A stretch of 64,000 bases of DNA from Elusimicrobiota bacterium (GTDB taxonomy: Bacteria; Elusimicrobiota; Elusimicrobia; Elusimicrobiales; UBA9959), in the NCBI GenBank assembly GCA_026388155.1, contig JAPLKI010000025.1, positions 408,931 through 472,930 on the forward strand. Reading direction: 5' to 3'. How positions within the stretch are numbered: the first letter of the stretch is position 1; the number at the start of each line of letters is the position of its first letter. This document shows, in pieces, positions 49,282-59,800 of this stretch. The notes beneath the pieces were generated by a model, which saw nothing but the letters and a program-made list of their open reading frames with translations, searched no databases and was not told the origin of the DNA. Made by a program: the position numbers and the translations under genes.

Positions 49282-51246
49282 ATGAAATTTACTGAAACAG
49301 ACCGGCTTTGTGTTAATGCTCTTCGGGTTTTTTCTATTGATATGATCGAAAAGGCCAATTCCGGCCACCCGGGCCTGCCTTTGGGCGCGGCTCCGCTTGC
49401 CTACGCTGTTTGGGCCGGCCACCTGAAATACGCGCCAAAAGATACGGATTGGTTCGACAGGGACCGTTTTGTGCTTTCCGCCGGGCATGGCTCGGCGCTT
49501 TTATACTCGCTTCTGTATTTTTACGGCACGGGTCTCACAATTGAGGATCTGCGCAATTTCCGGCAGCTTGACAGCCTCACGCCCGGCCACCCGGAGCGCG
49601 GACATACCGCGGGCGTTGAAACCACGACAGGGCCGCTGGGCCAGGGATTTGCCAATGCCGTGGGCATGGCGCTGGCTGAAAAAAAACTTTCGGAGCTCCT
49701 TAACGAAGCGGAAAATAAAATTATTGACCATTACACCTACGCGCTCGTGGGCGACGGGGATTTGATGGAAGGCATTTCCTATGAAGCCGCCTCACTTGCA
49801 GGGCACCTGAGGCTTGGCAAGCTTATCTGCCTTTACGACTCAAATTCAATAACCATAGAGGGCTCCACCTCGCTTGCGTTCACGGAGGACATAAAAAAAA
49901 GATTCCAGTCGCAAGGCTGGCAGACGCTGGAAGTTGCGGACGGAAACGATCTGGAACTTATTGACAAAGCCATAAGGAAAGCGAAAAGGGAAACACAAAA
50001 GCCTTCGCTGATCATCGCAAAAACGCATATAGGTTTCGCAAGCCCGAAACAGGACACCAGCGCCGTGCACGGCGAGCCGCTTAAAAAAGATGAGGTACTG
50101 CTGACAAAGAAAAGCCTGGGCTGGCCGCAAATACCCCCTTTTACCGCGCCGCCGGAAGTGGAAAAGCATTTTAAAGCGCTGGCGGCCAAAGGAAACAGGG
50201 CCCGGAATAAATGGCTTAAGCTGGCGGAGGCCCATCAGTCAGCCTGCCCGCAAAAGGCCGCTCTGCTAAAAACTTTTTTGGACGGCGGCTTGCCCGAAGA
50301 CCTGCTTTCGCCTGAAAGCGCGGGTTTTGACAAGCCTACGGCCACAAGGGAGGCCTCGCATAAAGCGATAAACCTGCTGGCGGCAAAGCTGCCTAATTTT
50401 ATAGGCGGCTCGGCGGACCTTGCCCCATCCACAAAAACGGATTTTACGGCTGAACCGGAGCGCACTCTGCATTTCGGCATCAGGGAACACGCCATGGGCG
50501 CCATAGTAAACGGCCTGGTTTTGCACGGCGGGCTGAGGGCCTTCGGCTCCACCTTCCTGGTATTCTCGGATTATATGCGCCCCGCCATACGCCTGGCCGC
50601 GCTTATGGGCATTCCTTCCATTTTTGTTTTCACCCACGACAGTATCGGCTTGGGAGAAGACGGTCCCACCCACCAGCCGGTGGAGCACTTAATGAGCCTG
50701 CGCCTGATACCCGGCCTGACAGTGCTGCGGCCCGCGGACGCCTACGAGACTTTTTACGCCTGGGAAACGGCGCTCCGGCTGAACAAACCGGTATGCCTGG
50801 CGCTTTCAAGGCAGAAGCTGCCCGTTCTGTCCGCGTACGCCGACAGAATAAAAGCGGGCGTAAAACGCGGAGCCTACGCGCTTGAGGACGGAGGGCCGTC
50901 CCCCGCCGTGGAACTTATTTCCACGGGTTCCGAGGTCAGCCTGATACTTGAAGCGGCAAAAATACTGAGCACGCGCGGCATTGCGGCAAAAGTGGTGTCT
51001 ATGCCTTCGGCGGAGATTTTTAACGCGCAGGACGAGTCCTACAAAAATTCCGTGCTGAAGCCCGGAGTGCCAAAACTTGCCGTGGAAGCGGGAAGAACTC
51101 AGGGTTGGAAAGACCTAGCCGCCGGCGCCGGAGCGATGGGGATTGAAACCTTCGGCAAATCCGCCCCCGCCGAAAAGATCTACAACGCCTTCGGCCTGAC
51201 GCCAGAGAACATAGCGCGTGAAGCGGAAAAAATGTTGAAGATTTGA
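49282..51246 (+). CDS. tkt: Transketolase, full length, 654 aa
   Basis: It carries all three domains. The TPP domain has SGHPGLPLGAAPLAYAVW, DRFVLSAGHGSALLYSL, TTGPLGQGFANAVGMALAE and the TPP motif ALVGDGDLMEGISYEAASLAGHLRLGKLICLYDSNSI. The pyrimidine domain has LHFGIREHAMGAIVNGLVLHGG and FTHDSIGLGEDGPTHQPVEHL. The enzyme serves the pentose phosphate pathway. The ATG at 49282 follows AGGAG by 8 bases; a GTG at 49273 also opens the frame. It is distinct from the split enzyme at 30996-32746. Confidence 0.94.
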   Translation: MKFTETDRLCVNALRVFSIDMIEKANSGHPGLPLGAAPLAYAVWAGHLKYAPKDTDWFDRDRFVLSAGHGSALLYSLLYFYGTGLTIEDLRNFRQLDSLTPGHPERGHTAGVETTTGPLGQGFANAVGMALAEKKLSELLNEAENKIIDHYTYALVGDGDLMEGISYEAASLAGHLRLGKLICLYDSNSITIEGSTSLAFTEDIKKRFQSQGWQTLEVADGNDLELIDKAIRKAKRETQKPSLIIAKTHIGFASPKQDTSAVHGEPLKKDEVLLTKKSLGWPQIPPFTAPPEVEKHFKALAAKGNRARNKWLKLAEAHQSACPQKAALLKTFLDGGLPEDLLSPESAGFDKPTATREASHKAINLLAAKLPNFIGGSADLAPSTKTDFTAEPERTLHFGIREHAMGAIVNGLVLHGGLRAFGSTFLVFSDYMRPAIRLAALMGIPSIFVFTHDSIGLGEDGPTHQPVEHLMSLRLIPGLTVLRPADAYETFYAWETALRLNKPVCLALSRQKLPVLSAYADRIKAGVKRGAYALEDGGPSPAVELISTGSEVSLILEAAKILSTRGIAAKVVSMPSAEIFNAQDESYKNSVLKPGVPKLAVEAGRTQGWKDLAAGAGAMGIETFGKSAPAEKIYNAFGLTPENIAREAEKMLKI

Positions 51247-51283
51247 TGTTTTACGCTACAAATTAGGGGTTTTCGCAACGCTT

Positions 51284-52882
51284 TTATTCCACCAGGTTGA
51301 GCTGATATTTACCATTTTTGTCGATTTCCGGCCCTAAGAATGATATTTTTCCGGCCGCGCTTAGTATATAAATTCCATCACCAGCGCCTATAATTAAGGA
51401 ATCCCCGGCTCTTTGGATAACACTAATACCGACAGGCAATTCATAAGTAGTGATATTGTTGCTTACAATATCCAAAGCCGCCAAACCTCCGGAATAAGTA
51501 TATCCTTCACCGATATGTTCCAATCCCATCCAAACCGTTTCTTTTTCGGCCAGAATGGCGGAACATGACCATTTAGCCGTTTGTGAAGAATATATGATGT
51601 CGAAAACTTTTTCTTTTAAGTCAAAATATCCGGCGGCGCCGACGCCGCATTCCCCTTCTCCGCCATAAAAATTCTTGCAGAACCAGATGCGGTCGTCCAG
51701 TTTTTGAAAAGGCCCTATTTTGTCATTCAGGCCGCAACCCTCGGCGGCCTTTTTCGGACGGAAACGCGTGAGTATGTCATTAGTCGGCACCGGCATTGGA
51801 TAAAATTTACAAGTTTTGCCTCTGATTTCATAAATGCCGGTTACATGGGCTGTAGATGGCATCTCAGAATTCCATACAAAGAACCTGCGCAGTGGAACTC
51901 TGGAGCTATTTACTACATGTTCCGCAACGGCATAGCGCTCAAGAGCGCCTGCGTATGAATCCCACAACCAGAAGTGTTCCCCAGGATTATCCGTTTCGCA
52001 TGGGCCTTCGTAGCCAACTGTTGCCGCATCTCCCTGAACGTGGCGTTCTTTGTCGCACTTCTCATATAAGAACCCATTATTTCTCATAAGTGCTTCAGTT
52101 GGGAAAAGCGAACAGGGGTCTTTCGCCGGGCGGAAATATCGCGAATCGGGGCCGCTGACTTTAGTCCAAACCTTCCCGTCAAAGGCATAGGTTTCCGTGT
52201 GCGTATACATCCGCAGGCCGCCGTCCTCAACTTTCGCCAGGGTGATACGGGAAAGTTTTTCTCCGCCTATACTGGTGATCCTTTCCCAATTCCCGGGGTC
52301 CGGATTCCCGTTTTTTAATCCCAGCCGGATTATAACCCCCTCATTACCGGACAAGCCGGACAGGTAAAGACTGTCACCGAACCTGGTGCTGATGTTTATG
52401 CTGACAGGCTTGTAGGAGACGGACTTAACAGGGGCTGAGGAAAGCTCATTGAAGAAATATTTGGTGCGGGCAAGTTCGCCGCCATAGTCTGCATCTTCCT
52501 GTACCACGGTGATATAATCCGGCCCGGCCGCTTTTATGTCAGGAATAGTGTTGCCTGGCGAAACAGAGTCAAACGTAGTGATACTTTTTACGAGTGTGCC
52601 GGAAGACGGGTTTACAAGGAAGAGCCTAAAAGTTTCACTAATCCAGGGGAAGCTGCCGGTGCCGACTAATATTGCTGAACGATGCGCCGAGATCGGATGG
52701 CTCGCTATGATGGCGACGCCTTCCAGCTTCGGGTTCTCCTTTTTTAAGGCAGCGGGAATACCATAAAGGTTTGTCGTGGAAATATCCATAGACTCAACTA
52801 TGTCCTTGGCGGCAGCGGGGTCGGACAGAAGAATGGATAAAAAAACAGCAACCAGGGACATTTGCACGCGGATTGAGCACAT
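51284..52882 (-). CDS. Unrecognised exported protein, 532 aa
   Basis: An N-terminal signal peptide ends near AAAK (residue 25). The body has repeated short beta-strand stretches with GD/GG turns (DSLYLSGLSGNEGVIIRLGL, ERITSIGGEKLSRITLAKVEDGG, DSLIIGAGDGIYILSAAGKISFLG), suggesting a beta-propeller. About ten cysteines, several near the middle, may form disulfides. No family recognised. GGA lies 8 bases before the ATG, 13 bases after the preceding gene, so both are probably one operon. Composition is more A/T-rich than the surrounding genes. Confidence 0.65.
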   Translation of the reverse strand: MCSIRVQMSLVAVFLSILLSDPAAAKDIVESMDISTTNLYGIPAALKKENPKLEGVAIIASHPISAHRSAILVGTGSFPWISETFRLFLVNPSSGTLVKSITTFDSVSPGNTIPDIKAAGPDYITVVQEDADYGGELARTKYFFNELSSAPVKSVSYKPVSINISTRFGDSLYLSGLSGNEGVIIRLGLKNGNPDPGNWERITSIGGEKLSRITLAKVEDGGLRMYTHTETYAFDGKVWTKVSGPDSRYFRPAKDPCSLFPTEALMRNNGFLYEKCDKERHVQGDAATVGYEGPCETDNPGEHFWLWDSYAGALERYAVAEHVVNSSRVPLRRFFVWNSEMPSTAHVTGIYEIRGKTCKFYPMPVPTNDILTRFRPKKAAEGCGLNDKIGPFQKLDDRIWFCKNFYGGEGECGVGAAGYFDLKEKVFDIIYSSQTAKWSCSAILAEKETVWMGLEHIGEGYTYSGGLAALDIVSNNITTYELPVGISVIQRAGDSLIIGAGDGIYILSAAGKISFLGPEIDKNGKYQLNLVE

Positions 52883-52895
52883 AAAGTTATCCGGC

Positions 52896-54440
52896 TTACA
52901 TCGGACCGCAGCCGGAGTAAAAAGAGCAGTAGGTATTTCCTTTGGTTCTTAATTTAGGAAGGATATGAAGCAGATGCTCCTGATATTCCTTCCCGTCCGG
53001 CCTGCCCAGCACTTCCGTGTAATACTTTATCGCATCAAGCCTGTGTTTTTCACTGTCTTTTATTAATGCTTCACCATCGGTTTTGTCAATACAATCGTAC
53101 GTATCCAGAGATAGCCCCACGGAATAAGCACTCTCATTTGCTTTGCCCAGCAGGAATAAAATACGTGTCAGGAAAGGCGAACCCGCATGACCTGACAGAA
53201 ACTGCTCTCCTTCTTTTATCACCATCAGGGAATCCAGTCCGCAGGTGCTGTCGCTAAAACCCCTTTCCATTTCCTTTAAAAAAGAGTATTGCCCCCAGTA
53301 AGAATCCGAGTATTTCCCGTAAACGTTAAAAAGCGAGTTTTTTACAGGGGCGTAACTGTCCCCCAAATATTGAAGTTCGTAAGGGATATTATTTTCTTTG
53401 AGTAGTGCAAGTTCAGGCAAAGCCAGTGGATTCACTCCGCCAGCAATAATCTGGTGATGCAAATCCTGGGTTATCCGGGGAAACATCCCATCTACAAGAT
53501 ATTTCTTCAAGACCAGAAAAAGCGCCCCGTTTTCGCCCTCGGGCATATTGGCCTCAATAGAATTCTTGGCGGCCAGCAGTTTGTCAACCGAGACGGTTGT
53601 ATTGAGGTTTACACCGCTTGTCAGCATTTTTTTGATTTCTTCCCAGTCCGCGCCTATTATTTTTGCCGCCCCCCGCTGTTCCACGTCCGCGATCAGTTTT
53701 GCAGTCGTTCCGGAGAGATCGAAAAAATGTTTTGCGGTTGGTCCCTGATCTAAGTATCCATCTCTGTCTTTATGCTCAAGCCTGATCTTAAGACTGCGAA
53801 TCACGCCGTGCTGCTCGTAATACATAAGCCCCGACAGTTTGCCTTTTTCCAGTTTTATTACATCGGTCCAATTAACTAACCCGGGGCTGAAACCATAGTC
53901 CGCAGGCTTCGTCTCAAAGCCGCTGCTTTTAAGCAAGTCAAGCGCGGCCTTTTGTTCAATCTCCTTGAAAATCTTCAGTTCGCCAGCCATTATAAGTTCT
54001 TTGGCGTCGGTCAAGGAGGGCACTGCATAGGAAAACAAATCTATTTCCATTCCCGGGCCTTTCCGTCTAAAACATTTTGAATAGGGAAGGGAAACAGCGT
54101 ACTCCGGTTGGGAGAGCACGACCTTCCAGTTATTGTCCGGATTTATTTCGCCGGGCTCCTGATTGAAGGGAGCGTTTATCAGGGTGGAGATCAATTCCAG
54201 CGGGGTGTCTTTTTCCGTAAGTTCAAAGGTTTCCTGAGCCGCCGGCGCCGGTCCGGCCATTATCCCTTTCGTGGCTACGCCCATACCTAAACCCGATATC
54301 ATTTGTCCGTAACTTGCAGACACCGCCTCCTTGCGTGGTTCTATTTGCCGCCCGGTGTAATACATTTTATAATGGATAAAAACTGCCACGGTAAGAAGCA
54401 GAGCGAAACCAACTATTTTTATAATAGTCACTCTGGTCAT
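52896..54440 (-). CDS. Unrecognised membrane-anchored protein, 514 aa
   Basis: One N-terminal membrane segment (about residues 8-25, IKIVGFALLLTVAVFIHY) anchors a large soluble domain without recognisable motifs. The C-terminus ends in GNTYCSFYSGCGPM with paired cysteines. Its orientation suggests a periplasmic domain. It precedes the unknown exported gene by 13 bp, so the pair may act together. Function is unknown. Confidence 0.65.
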   Translation of the reverse strand: MTRVTIIKIVGFALLLTVAVFIHYKMYYTGRQIEPRKEAVSASYGQMISGLGMGVATKGIMAGPAPAAQETFELTEKDTPLELISTLINAPFNQEPGEINPDNNWKVVLSQPEYAVSLPYSKCFRRKGPGMEIDLFSYAVPSLTDAKELIMAGELKIFKEIEQKAALDLLKSSGFETKPADYGFSPGLVNWTDVIKLEKGKLSGLMYYEQHGVIRSLKIRLEHKDRDGYLDQGPTAKHFFDLSGTTAKLIADVEQRGAAKIIGADWEEIKKMLTSGVNLNTTVSVDKLLAAKNSIEANMPEGENGALFLVLKKYLVDGMFPRITQDLHHQIIAGGVNPLALPELALLKENNIPYELQYLGDSYAPVKNSLFNVYGKYSDSYWGQYSFLKEMERGFSDSTCGLDSLMVIKEGEQFLSGHAGSPFLTRILFLLGKANESAYSVGLSLDTYDCIDKTDGEALIKDSEKHRLDAIKYYTEVLGRPDGKEYQEHLLHILPKLRTKGNTYCSFYSGCGPM

Positions 54441-54471
54441 TGATGATAATCCCCCCGCTACTGCATCCTTT

Positions 54472-54503
54472 TTTCTGATTTCTCACCCCTCACCCCTCAG
54501 CCT
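54472..54503. repeat. Short heptad array, CCCCTCA type
   Basis: TTTCTGA, TTTCTCA and CCCCTCA units precede the LptF/G-type stop codon (54507-54509). No facing arm is visible. Confidence 0.6.
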
Positions 54504-54506
54504 TTC

Positions 54507-55595
54507 TTAGAACACCCTGGCTTTTTTCAGGCCGAAAAGAGAAAAGAGGGCAAAAAGCGCCAGCGGCCCGAATCCGGCCACCAGCGGAGGGAAAAACTCG
54601 GCGTTGCCCAAAGACTGCCCCATTATCATCCCCGCCCAGAATATAAAGCCCACCACCACGGCCAGGCCGAAGTTTAAAATGCGGCTTCCGCCCTTAATGA
54701 GAAGCACCATCATGGCGCCGATAAGCGCCATTATAAGGTTCGCAAGCGGAGCGGCCAGCTTGCAGTAAATAAGAGTAAGCTCGCTTACCACGGGCGAACC
54801 CACAGCGCTAAGACGTTTCACCCGCCTCAGAAGATCCGCGATTGAAACGCCCTCCGGCACCAGCAGTTCAAGCACCAGGCTGTCGGGCGGCACGGAAATA
54901 CCGGACTGGTAAGCGCTGAATCTGGAACTGGACGGTTTGAGACTCGCGTCGTAGTTTATAAGCACTCCGTCCTCAAAAAGCCAGCGGCGCTCCGCCGCCT
55001 GCCACAAAGCCTTTCGGGCGTTTATCTCGACAAAAAGCCTGCCATCGCGGTAAATATTAGCCTGCACCCGCTCCATGGAGTTTTTCCTGCCGTCAAAAAC
55101 ATGGGCGGTTACAAAAACCTCCTCCCCGGCGGAAAAAACGACATCTTTTTTAGCCAATTCCTGCCAGTTTTCCTTTCCGCGCAGCTTGCCTTCAAAAAGA
55201 AATTTCGAACGCATATAAAATTGGGGAGCTACGGCCTCCTGCAGAACCAGCTGGAAGGCGGCGGTCATTACCGAGCAGAGCAGAAGCGGCTTAAGCATTT
55301 CAAAGGGGCGCCAGCCGCCGGCCATGCCCGCTTTCCATTCACCTCGCGAGAGCATTCCGCCCAAAGCGAACAGAACGCCAAGCAGCGTGGCCATTGGCGT
55401 CATTTTTACAAGGAAATACGGAAACTGATAAAGCAGATACCTGCCAAGCAATCCGATTCCGGAACTGGCTTTCATGAAAGAATTGAGCTTATCAAAAAAG
55501 CTGCCGAACAAAAGCAAGGCCGTAAAGACACCCAGGCCCAAAATGAAAGGCTCCCAGAAACTTCGCGCTATATAACGAAGGAATGTCTTATTCAT
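54507..55595 (-). CDS. LptF/LptG family permease (YjgP/YjgQ), 362 aa
   Basis: A YjgP/YjgQ protein: MNKTFLRYIARSFWEPFILGLGVFTALLLFG begins with the first membrane helix. Two more helices (LGVLFALGGMLSRGEWKAGMAGG loop between) precede a beta-rich periplasmic jellyroll (EEVFVTAHVFDGRKNSMERVQANIYRDG), and three helices end the protein. LptF and LptG form the inner-membrane part of the lipopolysaccharide exporter with LptB. The start at 55595 excludes an earlier 52-codon extension that reads through a heptad array. Confidence 0.88.
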   Translation of the reverse strand: MNKTFLRYIARSFWEPFILGLGVFTALLLFGSFFDKLNSFMKASSGIGLLGRYLLYQFPYFLVKMTPMATLLGVLFALGGMLSRGEWKAGMAGGWRPFEMLKPLLLCSVMTAAFQLVLQEAVAPQFYMRSKFLFEGKLRGKENWQELAKKDVVFSAGEEVFVTAHVFDGRKNSMERVQANIYRDGRLFVEINARKALWQAAERRWLFEDGVLINYDASLKPSSSRFSAYQSGISVPPDSLVLELLVPEGVSIADLLRRVKRLSAVGSPVVSELTLIYCKLAAPLANLIMALIGAMMVLLIKGGSRILNFGLAVVVGFIFWAGMIMGQSLGNAEFFPPLVAGFGPLALFALFSLFGLKKARVF

Positions 55596-55602
55596 GGTTT
55601 GG

Positions 55603-55651
55603 AAAGCGAACAGCAAATAGCGAATAGTTAACAGCGAATAACAGTGAATTG
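55603..55651. repeat. Heptad array, AGCGAAT type, single arm
   Basis: AGCGAAC, AGCAAAT, AGCGAAT, AGTTAAC and AGCGAAT follow one another between the two LptF/G-type genes. No core or facing arm is present. Confidence 0.85.
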
Positions 55652-55672
55652 CCGCGTCTGACTTCCGACCTT

Positions 55673-56785
55673 TTATCTCGCATACAGGCGTTTTCTCCAG
55701 AGCCAGATACCTGCCGCCGCCGCAAAAACGGCAGGCGTAAAAACCGCCCACGGAAACAAAAAACTGTATTTTTTGGCCAGCACCACTCCGGTAAGCGTAA
55801 GGCCGTAGTAAAAAAAGATTATAAGCAGGCTGAGTGAAAACCCGGCGGAACGGCCTTTTTTGTCAAGCACCACTCCAAGCGGGGCGCCTATGAGAAAAAA
55901 CACGATGGGCGTAAGGGCGAAAGTAAGGCGCGAAACTATCTCAACGCGGTAGCGGACCGCGTTTTCAGCGTTAATTACTCCGGCCTTAAGCCTGCCCAAA
56001 AGATCGGGACTTGAATACTCCATAGGGCTTAAGGCGCGCTGGTCTACATTCCCGGAAATAAAAGGAATAAGCGTCTTATATGCCGAAAATTCCCCGTAGA
56101 TGAGTTTTTCGTCGTTTTTGCAGTCGGTCTGTGTAAACTGTCCCTTTGCGAGCGTTATCTCCATGCCTTTTTCCTGCACCATTTCGTAGCGGCCTTCGGC
56201 CGAGTTTATTTTATTCACATAAACGGGCGTTTCCCCTTTATTCAGGCGCTTTATCAACTGCACATAACGCAGTTTTCCGGTGATATTATTCACTTCCCTC
56301 GCGTAAATGACCCAGTCGGAAACTTTCTGAAAAGTGCGCGGTTTCAGTTCTATTTTAGTCACCCGGTTGAGCATGTAAAAGGTATAGTCGTTCGATTTTT
56401 TAAAGCCTTCAGGACCCAGCCAGTTGTTTACGGCCAGAAGCAGAAGGGAACATAGAACGGCCAGGGAAAATATCCGGGAAAGTATATCCGAGAACGAAAA
56501 ACCTCCCGCGCGGAGCGCCACTATTTCCCCCTCCTGCGACATTTGGGCCAGGCTCAAAAGCAGGCCGAGCAGGAAAGCCAGCGGCAGCGACATCGAGACT
56601 ATATTCGGCAGCAGATAGGCCATGCTTTTTGCGAGAAAATACAGGGAAAAACCGCCCAGGACCCCCTGGTTCACGATTTGCACAAAATTGAGCATCACAA
56701 AAAGCGCGGTAAAAATAAAAAGCGAAAGCGCAAAGAATTTGGCGAAGCTTCGCAGGATATAACGCTGGGCTATGGGAATTCGCAT
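55673..56785 (-). CDS. LptF/LptG family permease (YjgP/YjgQ), second copy, 370 aa
   Basis: Same fold as the downstream gene: MRIPIAQRYILRSFAKFFALSLFIFTALFVMLNF with the first helix, then AYLLPNIVSMSLPLAFLLGLLLSLAQMSQEGEIVALRAGG, a periplasmic beta domain (VIYAREVNNITGKLRYVQLIKRLNKGETP), and three C-terminal helices. With its partner it should form the LptFG pair. Its ATG lies 59 bases from the divergent TTG start of the SprA-like gene. Confidence 0.88.
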   Translation of the reverse strand: MRIPIAQRYILRSFAKFFALSLFIFTALFVMLNFVQIVNQGVLGGFSLYFLAKSMAYLLPNIVSMSLPLAFLLGLLLSLAQMSQEGEIVALRAGGFSFSDILSRIFSLAVLCSLLLLAVNNWLGPEGFKKSNDYTFYMLNRVTKIELKPRTFQKVSDWVIYAREVNNITGKLRYVQLIKRLNKGETPVYVNKINSAEGRYEMVQEKGMEITLAKGQFTQTDCKNDEKLIYGEFSAYKTLIPFISGNVDQRALSPMEYSSPDLLGRLKAGVINAENAVRYRVEIVSRLTFALTPIVFFLIGAPLGVVLDKKGRSAGFSLSLLIIFFYYGLTLTGVVLAKKYSFLFPWAVFTPAVFAAAAGIWLWRKRLYAR

Positions 56786-56843
56786 TTATTTATTCTATTA
56801 TATATCTATTAAAGTCCGCCTCCGTCGGCGGGAGGTTATTTTT

Positions 56844-59800
56844 TTGACCAGGCGCCAAAGGCGCCGGCTATATTATATTATAAACCGGACCCGCGCGTGG
56901 AAAGCAAAAACAGTGAAACCATTATCCGCAGTTCTGATTTCCTTCTGCCTGCTTCAGGGGTTTTCACCGGCCCGGGCTGAAGACAATTTCCTGGCCCCGG
57001 CATCCGCCACAGGCGCCGGGGGGCGTTTTTTGCTGCTTGAGCGCCCTGACCCCCAAACCATCCTGAACACTATGCAGGCCGACACCGCGCCGGTGCAGGG
57101 CTCCGCCCTTGAAAACATGGAAAACGATCTTCCCCTTTCAGACTACTCGCAAGGCGACTGGAACCGGGTGCGTGAGGATATAGAGACCGGGGGGGCAAGG
57201 CAAAACTATATCCCGGAAACCGATTTTTCCCTTTCCACCTCCGCTCCCAGCGCCCCTCCCCCCGAGGTGGAATTTAAAGACTCCGGGACCTCGCTTTCCG
57301 TCACGGGCAGAAAGGTGATCTCGCTTAATTACAGCGGAAAGAGATTTATTAACGACCAGAAAACAGTTACCAGGCCCAGATCGTTAAGCCTTTTTGAAAT
57401 CACCCAGCAGATGCAGGTGAGGATGCAGGGCAAGGTGGGCCAAAAAATAAGCGTGAATGTGGACTACGACGACACCAAGCAGGACAAGCAGGATATTTCG
57501 GTGGTTTACCAGGGCGAACCCAATGAGGTGGTGCAGAATGTTTCCTTCGGCGACATAGACCTTTCACTGCCGGCCACGGAATTTGTTTCTTACAATAAAC
57601 AGCTGTTCGGCATAAGAGCGGACTTACAAACCAACCATTTCAAAATGACCTTCGTAGGCTCGCGCACCAAGGGTCTGACCAAAACCAAGCAGTTTACGGG
57701 CAACACCCAGTTTCAGGGCGTGGACCTGCTTGATACCAATTATCTGCGCCGCAAGTATTATGATGTGGCTTTCAGGGATTCGGCCGGCAACGCCGCGCTT
57801 GGCCGCCTGCCCATAAAGGCGGGGTCGGAAAAAATTTATATCGACCAGCAGAACCAGACGCCCGTGGACAACATAACCGTTTTCGATAAAACCGCGAACG
57901 ATCTGGATGTGCCCGCGTCCTCTTACACGGGGCGTTTCCAGCTTCTGAACCCGGGCATAGACTATGTTATGGATTATGTAAAGGGCATAGTGACTTTCAA
58001 CCGGACACTGAACTCGCAGGACGTGGTTATTATCGACTACATAAACGCCAATGGAAGCAGCCTGGTGCAAAATTCCACCTCAAGCCTCGCCGACACTTCT
58101 GTAGTAAACGGACTCTACAAGCTGATAAAAAACCCGAGTGATATATATATTTCACAAGCCGGAGACAAGCGTGAATTGAAAACTTATTATTCCATAGGCC
58201 AGACGAACATTGTGCACGACGACGGAAGAGGAAATTTTACCCTAAAGGTTAAAGACCAGAACCGCAACGATGTGGGAACTTCCCTGAACCCGACTCAGAC
58301 CTATCCGGATGACATGGACGTGGACTTTGACCAGGGCATAATAACCCTTAAACATCCTTTTGGAACATCCGCCGCAGATCCCGCCCCCGACAAACAGATA
58401 TATTCGGACTCGCCTTCTTCAAAACGGCTGATACGGGTGGAATACTATTATCGCTTCAAAACTTTCCTGCTTGAGCCGAGCATTGTTTTACAGTCGGAAT
58501 CCGTGCTGGTGGACGGAGTTAAACTTACCCGGAATCAGGATTACTTCATCGACTATGATTCCGGCTTTATCACTTTCTACTACCCGGACAGGATAACACA
58601 GAACTCAAAGATAGATCTGACTTACGAGGTTGCGCCTTTCGGCGGCCTGGGTAACCAGTCGCTGGCAGGCGGACGGATTTCCTATGATCTCAGCAGACAC
58701 CTTTCGCTTGGCTCAACCTTGCTTTATCAGGGCGGCATAAAATCCGCTTCAGTGCCCAATGTGGCCGATCTCACCAACAGCATGACGGTTTATGAAGGCG
58801 ACGCGCAGTTAAAAGACCTGAACATCCTCGGCTTGAAAATGAACCTGTCGGGCGAGTTGGCGCAGTCAAAAACAAACCCCAATTTAAACGATTACGCCCT
58901 GATAGACAACATGGAGGGTGTAAAACAGGAAGACTCCCCCTCATTTGACAAAAACTACTGGTTTATAGCCGCAAACCCCATGCTCGGGCCGGCCGATCCG
59001 AACGCGCTCAAGCCAGATTGGAACAGCGAGGATGTGAAAGCCCGCGACATCAATTCGCAAGCCACATCCGACGGCACACAGCAGGTGTTGACCGTCCATT
59101 ACGATTTTAATGTGTCCTCGGAAGTCTCCATCGTTTATCCGCTGTCAGCCACGGGGCTGGATTTCTCGCAAAAAACCTCGCTTGAACTTGTGCTGTATGG
59201 AGAGAATTCCGATTCCGCCGGAAACCAGGGGCCGGAATTGAACATTCACTTCGGCCAGATAAATGAGGACGCCGACGGAACAGGCGGAATCGGGCATACT
59301 CTCACCTGCGCGAGCGGCCTGACGCTTCCTTCAGATTCCCCAAAAAGCGAAGACTTAAACTGCGACGGGCAGGTGTCTTCGGCGGAGGACATCGGCTGGC
59401 TCTACGCTCCGCCCGGCCGGGCGCAGGCGCGCTACGGCGGGAACAACGGCCGCCTGGACTCGGAAGACTTAAACAAGAACGGCCGCCTGGACGCGCAGGA
59501 CTTCACCGGCGGAGATTTCGGTTATGTAAGCGCCTCGCTTTTCAGGGACACCACGGATCTGCTCTCTAAAAACAAGGTGAATTTCTCCGGCTGGCGCACG
59601 CTGCAGGCGCCTATGCCCATAGCATCGACCGACAGTTATAAATGGAGCGACATAAAGCAGGTGCGGCTCAGCCTGACGCAGACTCCGGGGGGAGCGACCA
59701 GGGGCGTTATAAAAATAGCGCGTCTGGCGGCCGTGGGAAATACCTGGACGGTCCAGCCAAGCGCCACCGTGGGGTCGCTGCAGACGCTCGCGGTGAACAA

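Noticed and set aside
55596-55751. Longer start for the LptF/G-type gene at 54507
   Set aside because: The extension reads through a heptad array and into the other permease gene; family proteins begin at MNKTFLRYI.
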